From: Tribonema minus
Lineage: Eukaryota > Sar > Xanthophyceae > Tribonematales > Tribonemataceae
Assembly (NCBI GenBank): GCA_017506865.1
Contig: JAFCMP010000022.1
Location: 124,001-188,000 of the forward strand
Reading direction: 5' to 3'
Length of the DNA stretch: 64,000 nt
Below, one piece after another: positions 10,901-23,400 of the stretch. How positions within the stretch are numbered: the first letter of the stretch is position 1; every line of letters begins with the position of its first letter. Both the position numbers and the translations under genes were made by a program. The notes under the pieces are model-generated. The model had not been told where the DNA came from. It saw only the letters and a list, made by a program, of their open reading frames with translations, and did not search any database.

Positions 10901-13900
10901 CATGCTGCGCCAATGACATGGCCAGCTCAACTGTACCGCAATCTTCAACTGCGAGAGGACTGTCTGAGTGGAAGACGCACAGCACGTGCTTCCCATCGCT
11001 CCGCTTGCCGCTCATCGCCTGAGTCCCTCAGCGCCTGCACTGCACCACCGCGCCCGCCCACTAAACCTTTGCGCCAGTGTCCACCGTGCAATCACATACA
11101 CAGCGGTGTTCATGCGCTGCGGATCATGCACTCACTCATGTCGCCCCGGCGGCACGCCATTGACAACCCATGGCAGCAGCGCTCGCCACTGCCTGCGCGC
11201 AGCCGTGCTCTCGGCCCGCCGCCATGCGCGGCCGCAGCCGGCAGCGCGAGCGCCGCTCGGGGTGATGCGCCGATGCAGACTGCCACCCAGGAATGCCGGC
11301 AAACGCCCCAGTAGCCACAAAGCGCGTACCTGACAGGCACATGTGGAACTGCTGCCCAATTGCGCGCAGCGCACTTGCCAGCACCTGGGTGCTTGTGTAT
11401 CGCTGCCGCCAGCTTTGGTATGGACACAAACTGCTGCGGGACATGCGGCGGAGGCACCAGCGCTCGTGCAACACAGTTGCCGGCTGGAGCGCCGCCGCGG
11501 CGCTGCCGTCGCGCGGCACTTGCGCGCATGCCGCTGCAAGCGTGCACCGCCAGCGCAAACAAGCGCGCACTTGCACGCATCCTGGCACGGTCAGCTGGGA
11601 CCAAGGCGCCTGACCGCCGAATGCATAGAGCACTATCAACAAGCTGCTCTTGATGACTGCAATGCCATCGGGTATGTTGGCATCGCTCAATCTGCGCGCG
11701 CCTCGCGAGTGCTGAACCCCCCCCCCCCACACACCACCACCACCGCCACCACCCGCCCTACCGCAGATGTGCAGCGCCACGCTGACGCATCACTCGGACA
11801 AGGTCCAGAGCGTCGCGTGGCACGCGACGGAGGCGGCAGTGCTCGCGAGCGCGGCGTACGACGGCAAGCTGGCGATCCTCGACGTGCGCGCCGCGGCGGC
11901 AGCGGCGCTGCTGCCGCTCGGCGCGGACCCGGAGTGCCTGATCTGGGACCCGCACGACGGCTCGCGGCTGATGGCGGGGACGGAGGACGGCGCGGTCGCG
12001 TGCTGGGACGTGCGGAAGGTGAGCGCCGCTGCGGGGGGGGGGGGGGGGGGGGGGGGGGGCGCACAGAAAGGGGGGAGGGGGCCGGGCACCTGCCGTTGGA
12101 CCCAGGGTTTTGGATGCGCATCTCGCATGGGAACGTGGGTCTCGCGAACAGCGTACTTGCTGAGCGCTGTTGTACAAGAACTGTCGTGCGCAGCGACAGA
12201 GCTGGTCACTCAGCCTCAACAACGTCGCGACAGCGGCCACCGTGTCTGCAGGTGGTATATTGCAACATTAGCTTTTGAGGGGCGCATGTGCCGCATGGCA
12301 ACCATGCTCTGCTGTCTGCAACAGCGGCTGTCCGCGATGGAATCAGGGCGCCGCCGCAACCATGCCGGTGCTGTCGCGCTTCGCAGCGCGCTCGCATCTG
12401 TACGTGCTCGTGCAGCCACAATTTCGGCCGCTGCACGTTTGCAAGCGCCGCCGCTGTTGAGAGGTCGTCGCTGCTCAGAGGTCTGCTGCGCGCCACGAGG
12501 CGTACGGTGCAAACATGCAGCAATGCGACCTGTGCGCCACACATGTCTTTGTGCCGCTGTTGCGACAAACACTCCCCTTCGTCCTCCTCACACATGTCGC
12601 TGAGCGTACACATTCCACGCCTACTATCAACGCTCGCCATCCTTCCTTCAGCACACGCCGCTGAGCTTCCGCCGTGGCGCACTGCTGCCGCCGCCGCCGC
12701 TGCTACCTCATATATGCCTCCGACTTCGTCACATCGCCGTCTTGTCGGCGCCGCCGCCTGCTATAATAATGCCGCGCTCATGCCGTCGAGCGCTGCCGCC
12801 ACCACGCCGCAGGTCGGAGCGCCGCCGCTCTTCCGCTTCGCCGCGCACGGCGAGGGCGTCGCGGGGCTCAGTGCGTCGCCGCACCACCGCGGCCTGCTGG
12901 CGACGGCGAGCGAGGACAAGACGGTGCGGCTGTGGGACGCGTCGGCGGCGGGCGGCGCGGCGATGCCCGTGCTGCTCGCGGCCAAGCCCATGGCGGTGGG
13001 GCGCCTGTTTGCCGTGTCGTTCTACCCGGGGACGCCGTTTCTGCTGGCGACGGGCGGCAGCAAGGGGCAGGTGCGCCGCCGCTGCCGCTGCCACGCCCGT
13101 TACCTGTGCACGCTCGGCTGCGGCGCTGCATTAGTTTTGTGCGTGTCGCTGCATTGCCGTGCGCTGCGCCGCGCAGTGGGCTTGCTGCGCTGCTCTTTGC
13201 GTCGTTGTCTTGAAGCGTTGAGCACTCCTCATGGACTGCTGCTAGGTTGGCCTGCAATGTGATCAGGCGCAGAGGCATGTGCCTGCCATTATATGTGACT
13301 TGATACACGCCGTTGCAGGCGCTCCTGGCCACCACCAGCGGCGCGAGATAACCACCGCTGCTGCGTGAGGTCCTGCTGAGGGCTTGGGTTTGGTCTAGGA
13401 TTAGCGTGAGGGTGGGCTGCTGGAGGCGGCGCCTGCGCCTGCAAGACTTGCACGCACCGGCGAACGCCTTGATTCAGTTCCAGCTCAGAAAGTGGCGAGC
13501 GGGCTGCAGCTTGCACACTAGTACAGCAAGCAAGCGCATGAGACAAGACATATCTGCAGCTGCCATGTGACGCCGTGCCTGCCTTTGCGCACGCCATGGC
13601 TGCTGCTGCTGCAGGTCGCGCTGTGGCACACGGACGACGAGCCCGCAGTGGCAGCGCGCTTCTTACGCGGCGAGGCGCCGGCGGGCGCCGCTGCAGCGAG
13701 CGCCAACGTCGGCAGCAGCAGCAGCAGCAGCGCCGCCGCCGCGCCGGCGGCGGCGGCGGAAAAGGCTGCACTGAAAAAAGCGCAGCAGGAGGAGGACGAC
13801 AGGGTAGTAGCGGCCATCGAGGGCATGGCGGTGGACGACGGGGAGGCGAAGAAGCAGAAAAAGCACGCCAAGGACGGCAGCAAAAAACATAAGAAAAAGA

Positions 13901-13917
13901 AGGGCAAGAGCGGCTGA
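7931..13917 (+). CDS. PWP1: PWP1, periodic tryptophan protein 1 (WD40, ribosome biogenesis)
   Basis: Exons 7931-8068, 8578-8790, 9528-10157, 11767-12018, 12813-13070 and 13615-13917 join in frame; every exon is a multiple of three, so all five introns are phase 0, giving 597 residues. The start MISALAWVPKGASKARP is diagnostic of PWP1. An acidic linker (residues ~95-140) precedes FVERPDI, then WD40 blades: LYVHHDVTLPALPLCVAW, EIWNLDVLDPLEPS, a Lys-rich loop near residue 278, LASAGADEVVKVWDV, VQSVAWH, ACWDVRK, LLATASEDKTVRLWD and VALWHTDDEP. The C-terminus is Ala/Ser-rich then strongly basic (KKHKKKKGKSG), typical of a nucleolar protein. The yeast and human homologues act in 60S subunit or rDNA chromatin function. 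The exon 3 tail and donor are repeated three more times in intron 3, and a run of 27 G follows the exon 4 donor. Confidence 0.93.
8835..8935 (+). repeat. 55-base tandem duplication in PWP1 intron 2
   Basis: Two adjacent units beginning GTGCGATGGC and ending GAGTGC or AAGTGC (about 8835-8880 and 8890-8935) agree at roughly 85% of positions. Confidence 0.75.
9381..9456 (+). repeat. Two-copy 39-base repeat in PWP1 intron 2
   Basis: Two adjacent units built on CAACAACCGCAGTC and CCGCGCAGCACCGCAG lie just upstream of the exon 3 acceptor (AG at 9526-9527). Confidence 0.75.
10115..10564 (+). repeat. Four copies of the PWP1 exon 3 tail and 5' splice site
   Basis: The real exon end (10115-10162, VKVWDVTTQ plus GTGAG) recurs at 10260-10307 (identical over 48 bases), 10361-10405 and 10518-10564 with increasing mismatches. 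All four keep CAGGTGAG. Spacers also match each other (gaaacttc/gtatgaa blocks), so the whole exon-tail plus intron-head unit was duplicated, with spacings of about 145, 98 and 159. Confidence 0.93.
12033..12059 (+). repeat. Run of 27 G just after a donor
   Basis: An uninterrupted G run starts 14 bases after the exon 4 donor of PWP1 (GT at 12019). It is capable of G-quadruplex formation in the pre-mRNA; any splicing role is inference. Confidence 0.85.
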
Positions 13918-14416
13918 CACGCCGCCGCTGCCATGTTTGCTGTACTTGATGAGGGTCTTGGTCTTCATGCAATGCCTTTTCGTCAATGCATGAGTATTGG
14001 TTGGACAAAAAAAAAGCAAGTGGCTTTTTGAGCCTGGTGCCAACACTTTTGACTCTATTCATGTTTTGAGTTAGATTTTGAGTTTCCGTGATCTGCTCCT
14101 TTGTGCCTCCAAGTTGTATCTATGTAGCAGTTTCTGAACAAGGTGTCACACTTGACTCTGGCACGACATCACTGTTATCAAGTTAGGTTGCTGTAATCCG
14201 TGCTTCTTTGGCACCCATGTGCAAGACTGTATTCAACCAGGTCGCATTTTGCAAGTCATCCAACATCACATCAGAGCTGCAGAAACAGCATTTGGACTTC
14301 GACTGGGGATGCGTTGCACATGTGCATGCATCTATGGTCCAGATTAGGCAGGTGCGGAATATGCGCATGCCTGCATATAAGTGACGGCTACCTAGCTAAG
14401 CCACCGGTTACCCCCA

Positions 14417-17400
14417 ATGACGGTTCAGGATCTTTCCTCGATCCGAACGCCGTTCTCAGGGGTCCGCGGGTCCGCTGCGACTGAGAGCTTGCTACATACA
14501 GCAGCCGGAATGGCGTTGTATGCCTGGGGATTCAATGGAGATGGCGAGGCGGGGCCGGTTACCCGTCTACACCGAGACGTCGAGTGCGTAAAGACACCAC
14601 GGCTCGTCTCTGATGTGCTGGAGGAAGCTTGCATTGTAGAAGCAGGCGACCAGCATACGCTGTGCCTTACGGAGAAGGGACAGGTGCGGCACGCTTGTTT
14701 GATTGCGCATGACGCTGCACGGTCGAATTCGACATGGCCCATCTGTTTTGCGTCAGCGAGGTTCAGAGCACATGCTACAGTGCGAACCGCCTTCCCGGTG
14801 CCTCCTGGATCCTGTCTTGCACCATCTGATCAGTGCAGCATATTGCATAATGCGACTAGCAAGGAAGTCCTTGATCCCTACGCCACCGTATGAAAGCCAG
14901 AAGCACGCCATGAGTCATCTTGCAAGCGAGAACGAGGTCACAATTCAGCGGCGTGTTTCACCTACTGTACCACCAAAAGCATGCGAGGTGCCTGAGGCCG
15001 CTGCCGAAAACGTGCACGCTGCGCAGGTCTTCGCGCTGGGGCGCGGCAAGGAGGGGCAGCTGGGGACGGCAGCCTGGCGCAGCTCCGAGGCCCCGCTGCC
15101 CGTCCTCGGCCTTGAAGACTGCGACGTCGTGCAGCTAGCAGCGGGCGCCTTCCACAGCGTCGCCGTCACCGCCTCGGGAGCGCTGTACCAGTGGGGCCTC
15201 GTGCACGACGATGATGACGACGCTGAAGACCCCGATGCGGCAGGCGCGGGCGGCGGCGGCGGCGTTCACGCGGTGGCGACGGGCATGCTCGTGGGCGTTC
15301 CCGTCCACGACGTCGCGCAGCGCTGGCACGAGGAGTCGCTGCGCATGGTGAGCGCGCGAGGTCGCCGTGCCGCTGCCACGAGACGGCTGTGAGGAGAAGC
15401 TCTGGCGCGCAATCAGAGCGCATGGGCGGCGCCGGGCACTGCCGTGCAAATGCCGCATCAGCACAGCTGCGAGGTGGACTTTGACACCACGCGCACGGTG
15501 CCAATCGCCGCTGGGCACCGCAGTGCAATTGCTGATTCAGCACGCGGCGCCGGCGGCACCACTCTTTGGCGGCGTGCGCAATGGCACTGTGCACGTTGCA
15601 AGTTCAGCCGCGCGCATTCCTGCTTTTCACGCACAAAGCGCCCGCCGCAGTTCATTGCTGCTCAACGCGCTGAAGTTGCTGTTACGTCGCACTCCCCCTC
15701 CCCTGCTTGAGAGGTGTGCAGCATGAGGTACTTGGGTTTCTTGCATTTCAGCCTTGACTTCATACACACCTGCCACAACTGTGACGTGCCGCCGCAGTGG
15801 CTGACGGCGACGGAGAGCGAGCAGGCGGACCCCGCTGCCGGCGGCGGCAGCGGCGGCGGCGCCGCTGCGAGCGAGCACGCCGTGGAGGGCATGTCGCGCA
15901 TGGGCGCGGCGGCAGCGCCGCGCGCCGTCGCGGCGCCGGCGCGTAGCCTGCGCGGCCTGCACGTCGCGGCCGCCGCCGCGGGCTACGGCTTCACGGCGGC
16001 GGTGACCACGGACGGGCGCCTCTTCATGTGCGGCTACAACGACCGCGGCCAGCTAGGTGGGTGGACGCGGTGGGTATGTTTGAACAGAGTGTCACCAAAA
16101 CATGGCTATAGCATGTCATGCAATGCTTCCAGTGTATGCATGCGTTGAGTACTGTACACAGAATCATGGGCGCAGGCTGTGACGGCGGCAGCGGCGGCGG
16201 CGGCGGCGCTGCCGCTGCAGTGAGTGAACACGCGAGCGCGTGTGCGGAAGCGATAGGGCGGGTCGTACGCGACTTCAAGACGTCATCGCCGCGACAGCCG
16301 CCATTGCGCGCATGCAACCAGCTCTCTTTCCCCGCCCGCGCCGGTCTTGCAGGTATCTACAATCATTGCTTTTTGAAGGACTCGTGTGCCTTCGAGTGCT
16401 GACCCGGTAATGCGTTGTCTGTCGCTGCCCGCAGGCCTCGGGCACCGCATGAACATGCCGTCTTTCCAGATGGTCAAGGCGCTGGAGCCTCACAGGGTGA
16501 TGCAGGTGGCGTGCGGGCAGCAGGTGGGTGAATGCCGTTTATCTTTACTGATGTTAGTGTCAACAAAATCTGTCCTCTTTACAACCACATGGTGTTCCGC
16601 CATCTCTTGTGCGCCTCGAAGTTGTCAACACCAACGGCGATCCTATGGTGTTCCGGCATCTCCTGTGCATCGTGAAGTCGGGGATTGCGGCAGGATTCCA
16701 CCTAGCCCCTTCTTCAACTGTATGTTGAGCTTCACATGAGAATGTGATGTTGGCTTGCGGGAGTCCTCAGCTGCTTTGTGGACATGGCTGATGCAGGTGA
16801 TTGCGTTGTGCGCACACGCGCATGCCATACCCCACGTGTATCTGTTGTGAGCATCTCAAAAAGATACGCCATTCGAGTCCCGCGACGTGACTTGAGCGCA
16901 AGCGCGCATCAGCAGCTCCCTCAGAAGCTACCGCTGCAGGTGGCGTGCGGGCAGCAGGGGCGCGGCTGCACGCTTGCGCACCCGCCCGCCGTGCAGGCGC
17001 CCAATCGTGTAATGTTCTTGTCGCGAGAACACAGCGGTATCATACATACCTACCTCACCTACGTACCCTGAAGCGTGACACGACCCGCGGCAGCGCTCAC
17101 CTGCTGGCAGCGCCCCCCGCCGCTGGCGCAAGCATCCTCGCACGATGTCGGTCGCCGCGCAGCTCGGTGGGCTCCTTGGCGGCTTCAGCAATGAACGATG
17201 ATTTCCGTTACTTTGTGATCACAGATCGCTTTCAAGAGCTCTTTGACGTCAAGGCGCACGACACGTGAATTGCGCGCGCCCTCCGCGGCGCGCGCGCCGC
17301 TGCTGCTGTCGCCAGTTCGTGCTGCTCCCCAGTCCTAAGCCTAGCCCCTAACCTAACCCTACTTCTGGCTCGTACAACTGTGTGACCCATCTTGTCATGA

Positions 17401-20400
17401 TCGCGTAGCGGCAGCGGCAGCGCCGGTCATACCGATGTGATCCAAATACCGTATGAGCCTTGGTAGGCGCGCTGACCGGCATCACCGCTCAACCGCGCCG
17501 CGCGCACGCAGCACGTCATCTCGCGCGTCGCGGAGTGCGCGCGCCGCGCCGCTGCTGCCGCTGCTCGCGACAGTCAGCACCGCTCAGCGCCGGCAGCAGC
17601 GCCGGTCAAATACGCACCTCTCGATGCGACGTACATACCGTATGAGCCTCGACATGCGCGCTGACTGTCATCACCGATCAAACGCGCCGCGCGCAGCACG
17701 TCATCGCGCGCGTGGCGGAGGGCGCGCGCCACGCAGCTGCTGCTGCTGCTGGCGACAGTCAGCATCGCTCAGCGCCGGCGGCGACAGCGCTCTACGGATG
17801 GGGCAACGGCAACCTCGGCCAACTGGGCATCGGCATCTATGGCATTGGCCGCAGCAGGTTGCGGCCCTGCAAGATAGAGCTGGTGGCAGACGACGACGCT
17901 GACGATGCCAGAGAAGGTGCCCATAACTGCAATGTTGAAGCGAAAGAGTCCTCGCCTCCGCGCAGCAATGATTTTCTGCCTGCAGTAGTTGCCGTTGGGG
18001 CCTAGCATAGGGGTCGTTGAAGTCAGCCACAGCTTGGGTAACTCTAGCCCTAGGGCAGGGGCTTGTGCTCACGCTTAATAACCCTTGCCCTAGAGTGGCC
18101 GGTTCGATTATGTGCGCCTGGCACGTGGCTGCTTGTGACTTGAAGCGGTGTTGGCTTGAGTGCGTTTGTGTGTGTGGGGGGGGGGAGGGGGCTTCTAGGT
18201 GAACCGACCCTGGCACCAACATGAGGCCAGGGCACAGCTAGACAGTGTTTGATCCTTGACCAAAGCTTGATGAAGTTATCTACTGGACTGAGGCTGCTAT
18301 ATTGAGGCTAGTGGCAAGAGCCAGAGTCTGTTGCTGCACGTCCATCGAACACAAGTCACTATGGACACGTTTTTTGATCGACACCCAGAGAGCCACCTGC
18401 TGATGCATGCATGGTTGCAGTGCATGCGCAGCGCCGCAGTAGCGAACACGTAGCAAAGCTGATGCATGTGTACGGTCAGAGGCAGTACAGCAGTACACTT
18501 GCACTCCAGCAGCGCTACCGCAGAAAAAACGTGTGGTGGTCTAAGAAATGCAGTCTCTGCTGCCTGTACCCCCACAACTGCAACGTTGAAGTGTAAGACT
18601 CCTCGCCTCCACAGCAATAACACGCTGCCTTTGTGGTTGACGCCAGGGCCTAGGGTAAGGATTGCTGAAATAAACCACAGCTTTTGGTCATCACGCGATT
18701 TACGACCTTAATGCCTCCGCAAACGTGCATGGTGCAAATCTCACTGCCCCCCCCCCCCCCCCCCCCCCAGTTGTGCTCACAGTTGCTCGTTGTCGCGTAT
18801 ATAGCGGGTGCCACGATGATACATCACACGTTTGCCACGTAAACATAGTCCACCGACTCCTACTCCTGCCGATCACCTTTGTACACTCCCCTACTGCCCC
18901 CCCCCCCCCCCCCCCTCCCCCCCCAATCCCCCTCCGTTTGCAGCGCCTGTGATCGTGGACATTGCGTGCGGCACCAACCACAATGTCGCCGTCACCGCGG
19001 ACGGCGCCGTCTACGGCTGGGGCCACTCCGAGTACAATCAGCACGGCAATGACGGTACGACAATCTTTCTGCTATGCCGTCACGCCTGCGTCCCCCCTCG
19101 TGTGCAGCACACTAGCCGCTTGTCAAAAGAGGACGCGGCGCACGTGCGTGCGGCGCGGCCAACGAACGTCAAGTAATGAACTTGAAGTTGGGGGTATTAT
19201 TTCTCCCTGCGGCGCGACGACTGCACATAGCAGTCAAGCACAAAGCGCCGTTTTGCAACAATGGGTGATGCGACGCAGGCAGTCGGAACGACCTCCCAAC
19301 TGAGGATTTGACCTGTTGTGCAATAGGGTCCCAGGTCTCCGCATTTTTTCTTGCCGTCCTTGTCATCGCACACCCTGTAAATGGACTGCAATATACAGCC
19401 GACTGCAGTGTGACCTGGTATGCGTGCCCCATCGTCACTTTTTGTGAGTTTTGTCCGAACTGCTGCATGCAGCGCCAGCGCTCCTGGCTGCTGCGAGCAC
19501 CGCCTTAAAGTCGCTGCGCACTCAAGAGTGCCGCTGCAGCTGTGCTGCTGCTGCTGCCGCCGGTGCTGCTGGTGCTGCAGCTGCTGCAGCAGCCGCTGCT
19601 GCTGCTGCCGCTGCTGCTGCCGGTGTGCTGGCCCCTTGAGTCTCGCAATTGTTCTGCCGTCACTCGCAGCACTTTCGGTCTTGAGCCTTTGCAAACCTCT
19701 GCATGGGGCAGCATGTCGCGCCCATGTCCCTGCACCGTCACCTGCCATAACCTCCATCTGTTGCCCCTTCCGCCGCCGTTGCCACTGCCACTGCCCTCCA
19801 CCCGCCTCCCATACCCTATCTTTCAGTCGTCACACCCTGATGGCTGGTGCTCCGCCGCCGCTGCTGCCGCGCCGCAGACGACACGTACCGCGGCAGCCGC
19901 GCGTGCGCCGCCGCTGCGCGCGACCCCTTCTACTACTACCGCCCGCGCCGCGTGCCCGGCCTCGGCGGCGTGCGCATCGCCGCCATCGCGTGCGGCGCCA
20001 ACTTCACGCTGGTGAGGGGATGATTCTGAATCCGTCCAATGGTGCATGATCTGAAGCAGTCAGGCGGCGCAGTGTACCTTAGGGCCAGGCGAGAGGGGGC
20101 GCGCGGTGTGAGAGCAGGCAACACACAGTGGCTTAGGTCGGGCCACGTCAGCATCGGCGCTGGAACTGCAGCCACGACAGCAGCCTGTGCGGCTGCTTGA
20201 GCGTGTGTGTGCAACTTTCACCCTGGCGAGCGGTCTGAATCAGCTATGTAGGTGGCGCACTGCACTTAGGATTAGGGCTAGGGTTAGAGAGGGGGCGGCC
20301 GGTGCGAGCGCAGGCCAACACACTGTGGCCTGGGGTCGGACCGGGCGGTGTCAACGTCGGCGCTGGAACAGCAGCGGCGACGGCAGTCCCCGTGACCGTG

Positions 20401-23400
20401 ACCGTTTTGGGCCGCGCGCGCTGCTACTTCAAATTTGAAGTGAGTGCTCTCGCTGCGTCATGTGAAGGTCGCCCTCATCTCATGTCCAGTGCTAACCTTG
20501 ACTAAAGTCTATGCGGCGTTTGTGTACCAGGGTCAATGAGAACATCAAGCCCTCACTAGGCTCCTAGCCTCAGGGCTTGCTCCTGGCACTCTTCAGGCGC
20601 TGCCGATTGCACTTGCGTGATCCACCCACAGGTTGCCCGGGCGCATTCGCTCGCACCAACCATGCCTTGCTCTGACTTCGCTGACTCATTGACTCATTGA
20701 CTCATTGAATCGCATCGTGCTGCACCCCGCTGCTTGTTGCTTTGGCCACCAGGGCATCACCACCGACCGCACGCTCTACAGCTGGGGGTGGAACGGCCAC
20801 TACGTGCTGGGAGGTGAGAGGCAGCTTGCTGAGCGTCACCTCTGTTGAAGTTTCAACTTGGCAGAGGGGGGCGCGTACACGTGACTCGAGCTTCGCGATA
20901 CGTGTGCGCTGCGTGCTTGCAGGCTGGCTGCCTGCTGGTGCGAGGCTGTTTTAACCTCAACTCCAGTCTTCAACTTTCATTTCAACTACAGTTTTGAGTT
21001 TTCAACCTTGAACCTGTAACCCTCGTCCACGCCTCCACCCCACATGCGCTTTGTCACCCACCAATGCTTCGACCCTAGACACCATTGCGAAGCCTCATGG
21101 CCGCGCCCTAGGGTTAGGGTTGGCTGTGCCCCGCACTCGCATACGCGTCCCCTTGGGCTCAGGGTTATGGTGAGAGTTAGGATTAGTGTTACGGCGTACA
21201 TACGTCCGCGTGCCCTCCTGTGCCCTGCAAACGCGCACACCCCTGATGCACTTCAGCACTCGTAAAGCAGCTGTCCTGCCCCTCTGCGCTGTGTGTGCCG
21301 CCATCGACTTTGGGCACAGTGTGCGAAGCGCGCAGGCAGATGTACGGCCTGAAGCTGCATTGCCACCGTCAGCCAGTACAATGAATGGACCCGAGCGCAC
21401 CCTCGCTCTCTCCGTCCCCCCTGCAGACCCGCCACTTACTCCTTCCCCTGTTACGCTTGCGAGTGGCTTCACAAGCGTTTAACCGCCCGCCCCGGTGAAT
21501 GCACGCAATAAGTTCCTCAAACGCCATTTAGCACGAGTGCACCATCTTGCTGTCGGAATGACACTTTGTCGGGCCTGGAACCACCTGCAAATGGACCCCC
21601 CCCTTCCCCGCCTCGTCACCCGGGAATGCTCATCAACCGCCTTCGTGCCTGCCCCCCCCCCCCCCATGACCATCAACGGCCTTCATGCTGGTCCCCCCTG
21701 CAACAGCCTTCGTGCCTGATCCCCCCCTTCAACCGCCTTCATGCCTGATCCCCCCCCCCCGCCCCCCCCCTGATCCCTCCCCCCCCTCCCCCCCCCAGGC
21801 GGACCGTCACGCGTCTCTCCATCCCCCGCGCGCGTCCTCGGCCTCACGGGCGTCCGCCACGTGAGCGCCGGCATGCGCCATGCCGTCGCCATTGCGGACC
21901 CTCTCGACGGCGCGCCGCTCGGCAGGGGGGCGCTCGCGCCCCTTGTCAACAACGCTCAGCTCGCGGATGCGCGCCTCGCGATCGTCGTCGGCGGCGGCGA
22001 TGACAATGACGACTGCGGCGACGGCGGCGATGGCGACGTGGTCTTTGTGCACAGGTGCCGAACGCTGTGCCGTGCATCGTCAGTGTTTGTGTACCTTTTT
22101 GTGTTCCGAGAGCGCAGCAGCACACGGCTCAGCTCGCAGGCGCGCGCCTCGCGATCATGCGCAGGTGGCGGACGCGGCGCGGTGTGCGCTGTGCCGTGCA
22201 GCAGCAAGTAGGTGTAACTGTTGTGTAACTGTTTGAGGTGTAACTGCTGAGTCGCAGGGCTCAGGTCACACACGCGGACGCGCGCCTCGCAATCGTCGTC
22301 GTTGGCGGCGGCGATGGTGAGGTGTCGAACGCGACCCAGAGCGACATGTGCTGTGCCGCACTGCAACTGTATGTTTGAGGGATATGGCGTGAAGTACATT
22401 AGCAGCAGCGCTCGATACAGAGCTTCGCTCCGCAGGCGCGCTGGCGGTGGTTGCTGGAGGCAGCGGCTGCGGCGCCTCCGGGCGGCGATGTGGTTCATGA
22501 ACACGTGTGATGCATGAGCTATGGTGCTTTAACTCAACTATGTATCAGCTGCATAAGTTCAGGTTCTAGCATCGGCAGCGCTCGGCTCGCAGATGCGTGC
22601 CGCTCGACTGCCGCCGCTGCTGCACTTTGACGGCAATGACATGATCAATGTGTACACGTACTGCTACCGGTGCTCCTTGCCGGTCAGCAGCGTCATGTAC
22701 TGCAGATCATGCTGTACTCTTTTCTGGTTGTACTGTCGGGACTCACGCGAGGTGCCTGCCTCCGCTGCCGCGACGCTGATGCTATCCTGAGCGCTGACGC
22801 CGCTGCCATTGAGCGCTGCCTCAGTTGGTGCTGCTTCCATCTCAAGCACTGACGCCGCTGCTGTTGAGCGCTGCCTCAGTTTGAGCACTGCCATCACTGC
22901 TGTTGAGCGCTGCCGCAGCTGATGCTGATGCGCAGCCGAGCGCTGATGCCACTGCTGCTGAGCGCTGCCTCAGCTGCCGCAAACGCTGACCTCGAGCAAT
23001 AATCCCGCCGCTGCCGCCGCTGCTGCCTGTCGTGCCGCTGCAACGACGGCAGGTGCGTCGTGGCGGCACGCTGCCCGCGGCTGGACGGAAACATCGCCGC
23101 GGCGGCCAGGGCGCAAGCGAGCGAAGGCGAGTGCGCTGCGATTAGGACAAGGGGTAGGGTCAGGGTTAATGGTGATTCGCTCGTAGTGAGGGTTAATGAT
23201 GATTCGCTTATAGTTTGGGCAGGGCTGCCCCGTGGTGGGTTGGGAATGTAACTGCGGCGGCCAGGGAGCACGCGAGCGAATGCGAGTGCGCTGGGGTTAG
23301 AATAAGGGGTGTGAGTGGGTAGTCTGAAGGTTGAGGGTGGGGTCAGGGCTAGTTTGGGGATAAGTTAAGGTTAGGGCTGTCCGCCTGTGGGTGGGAATGC

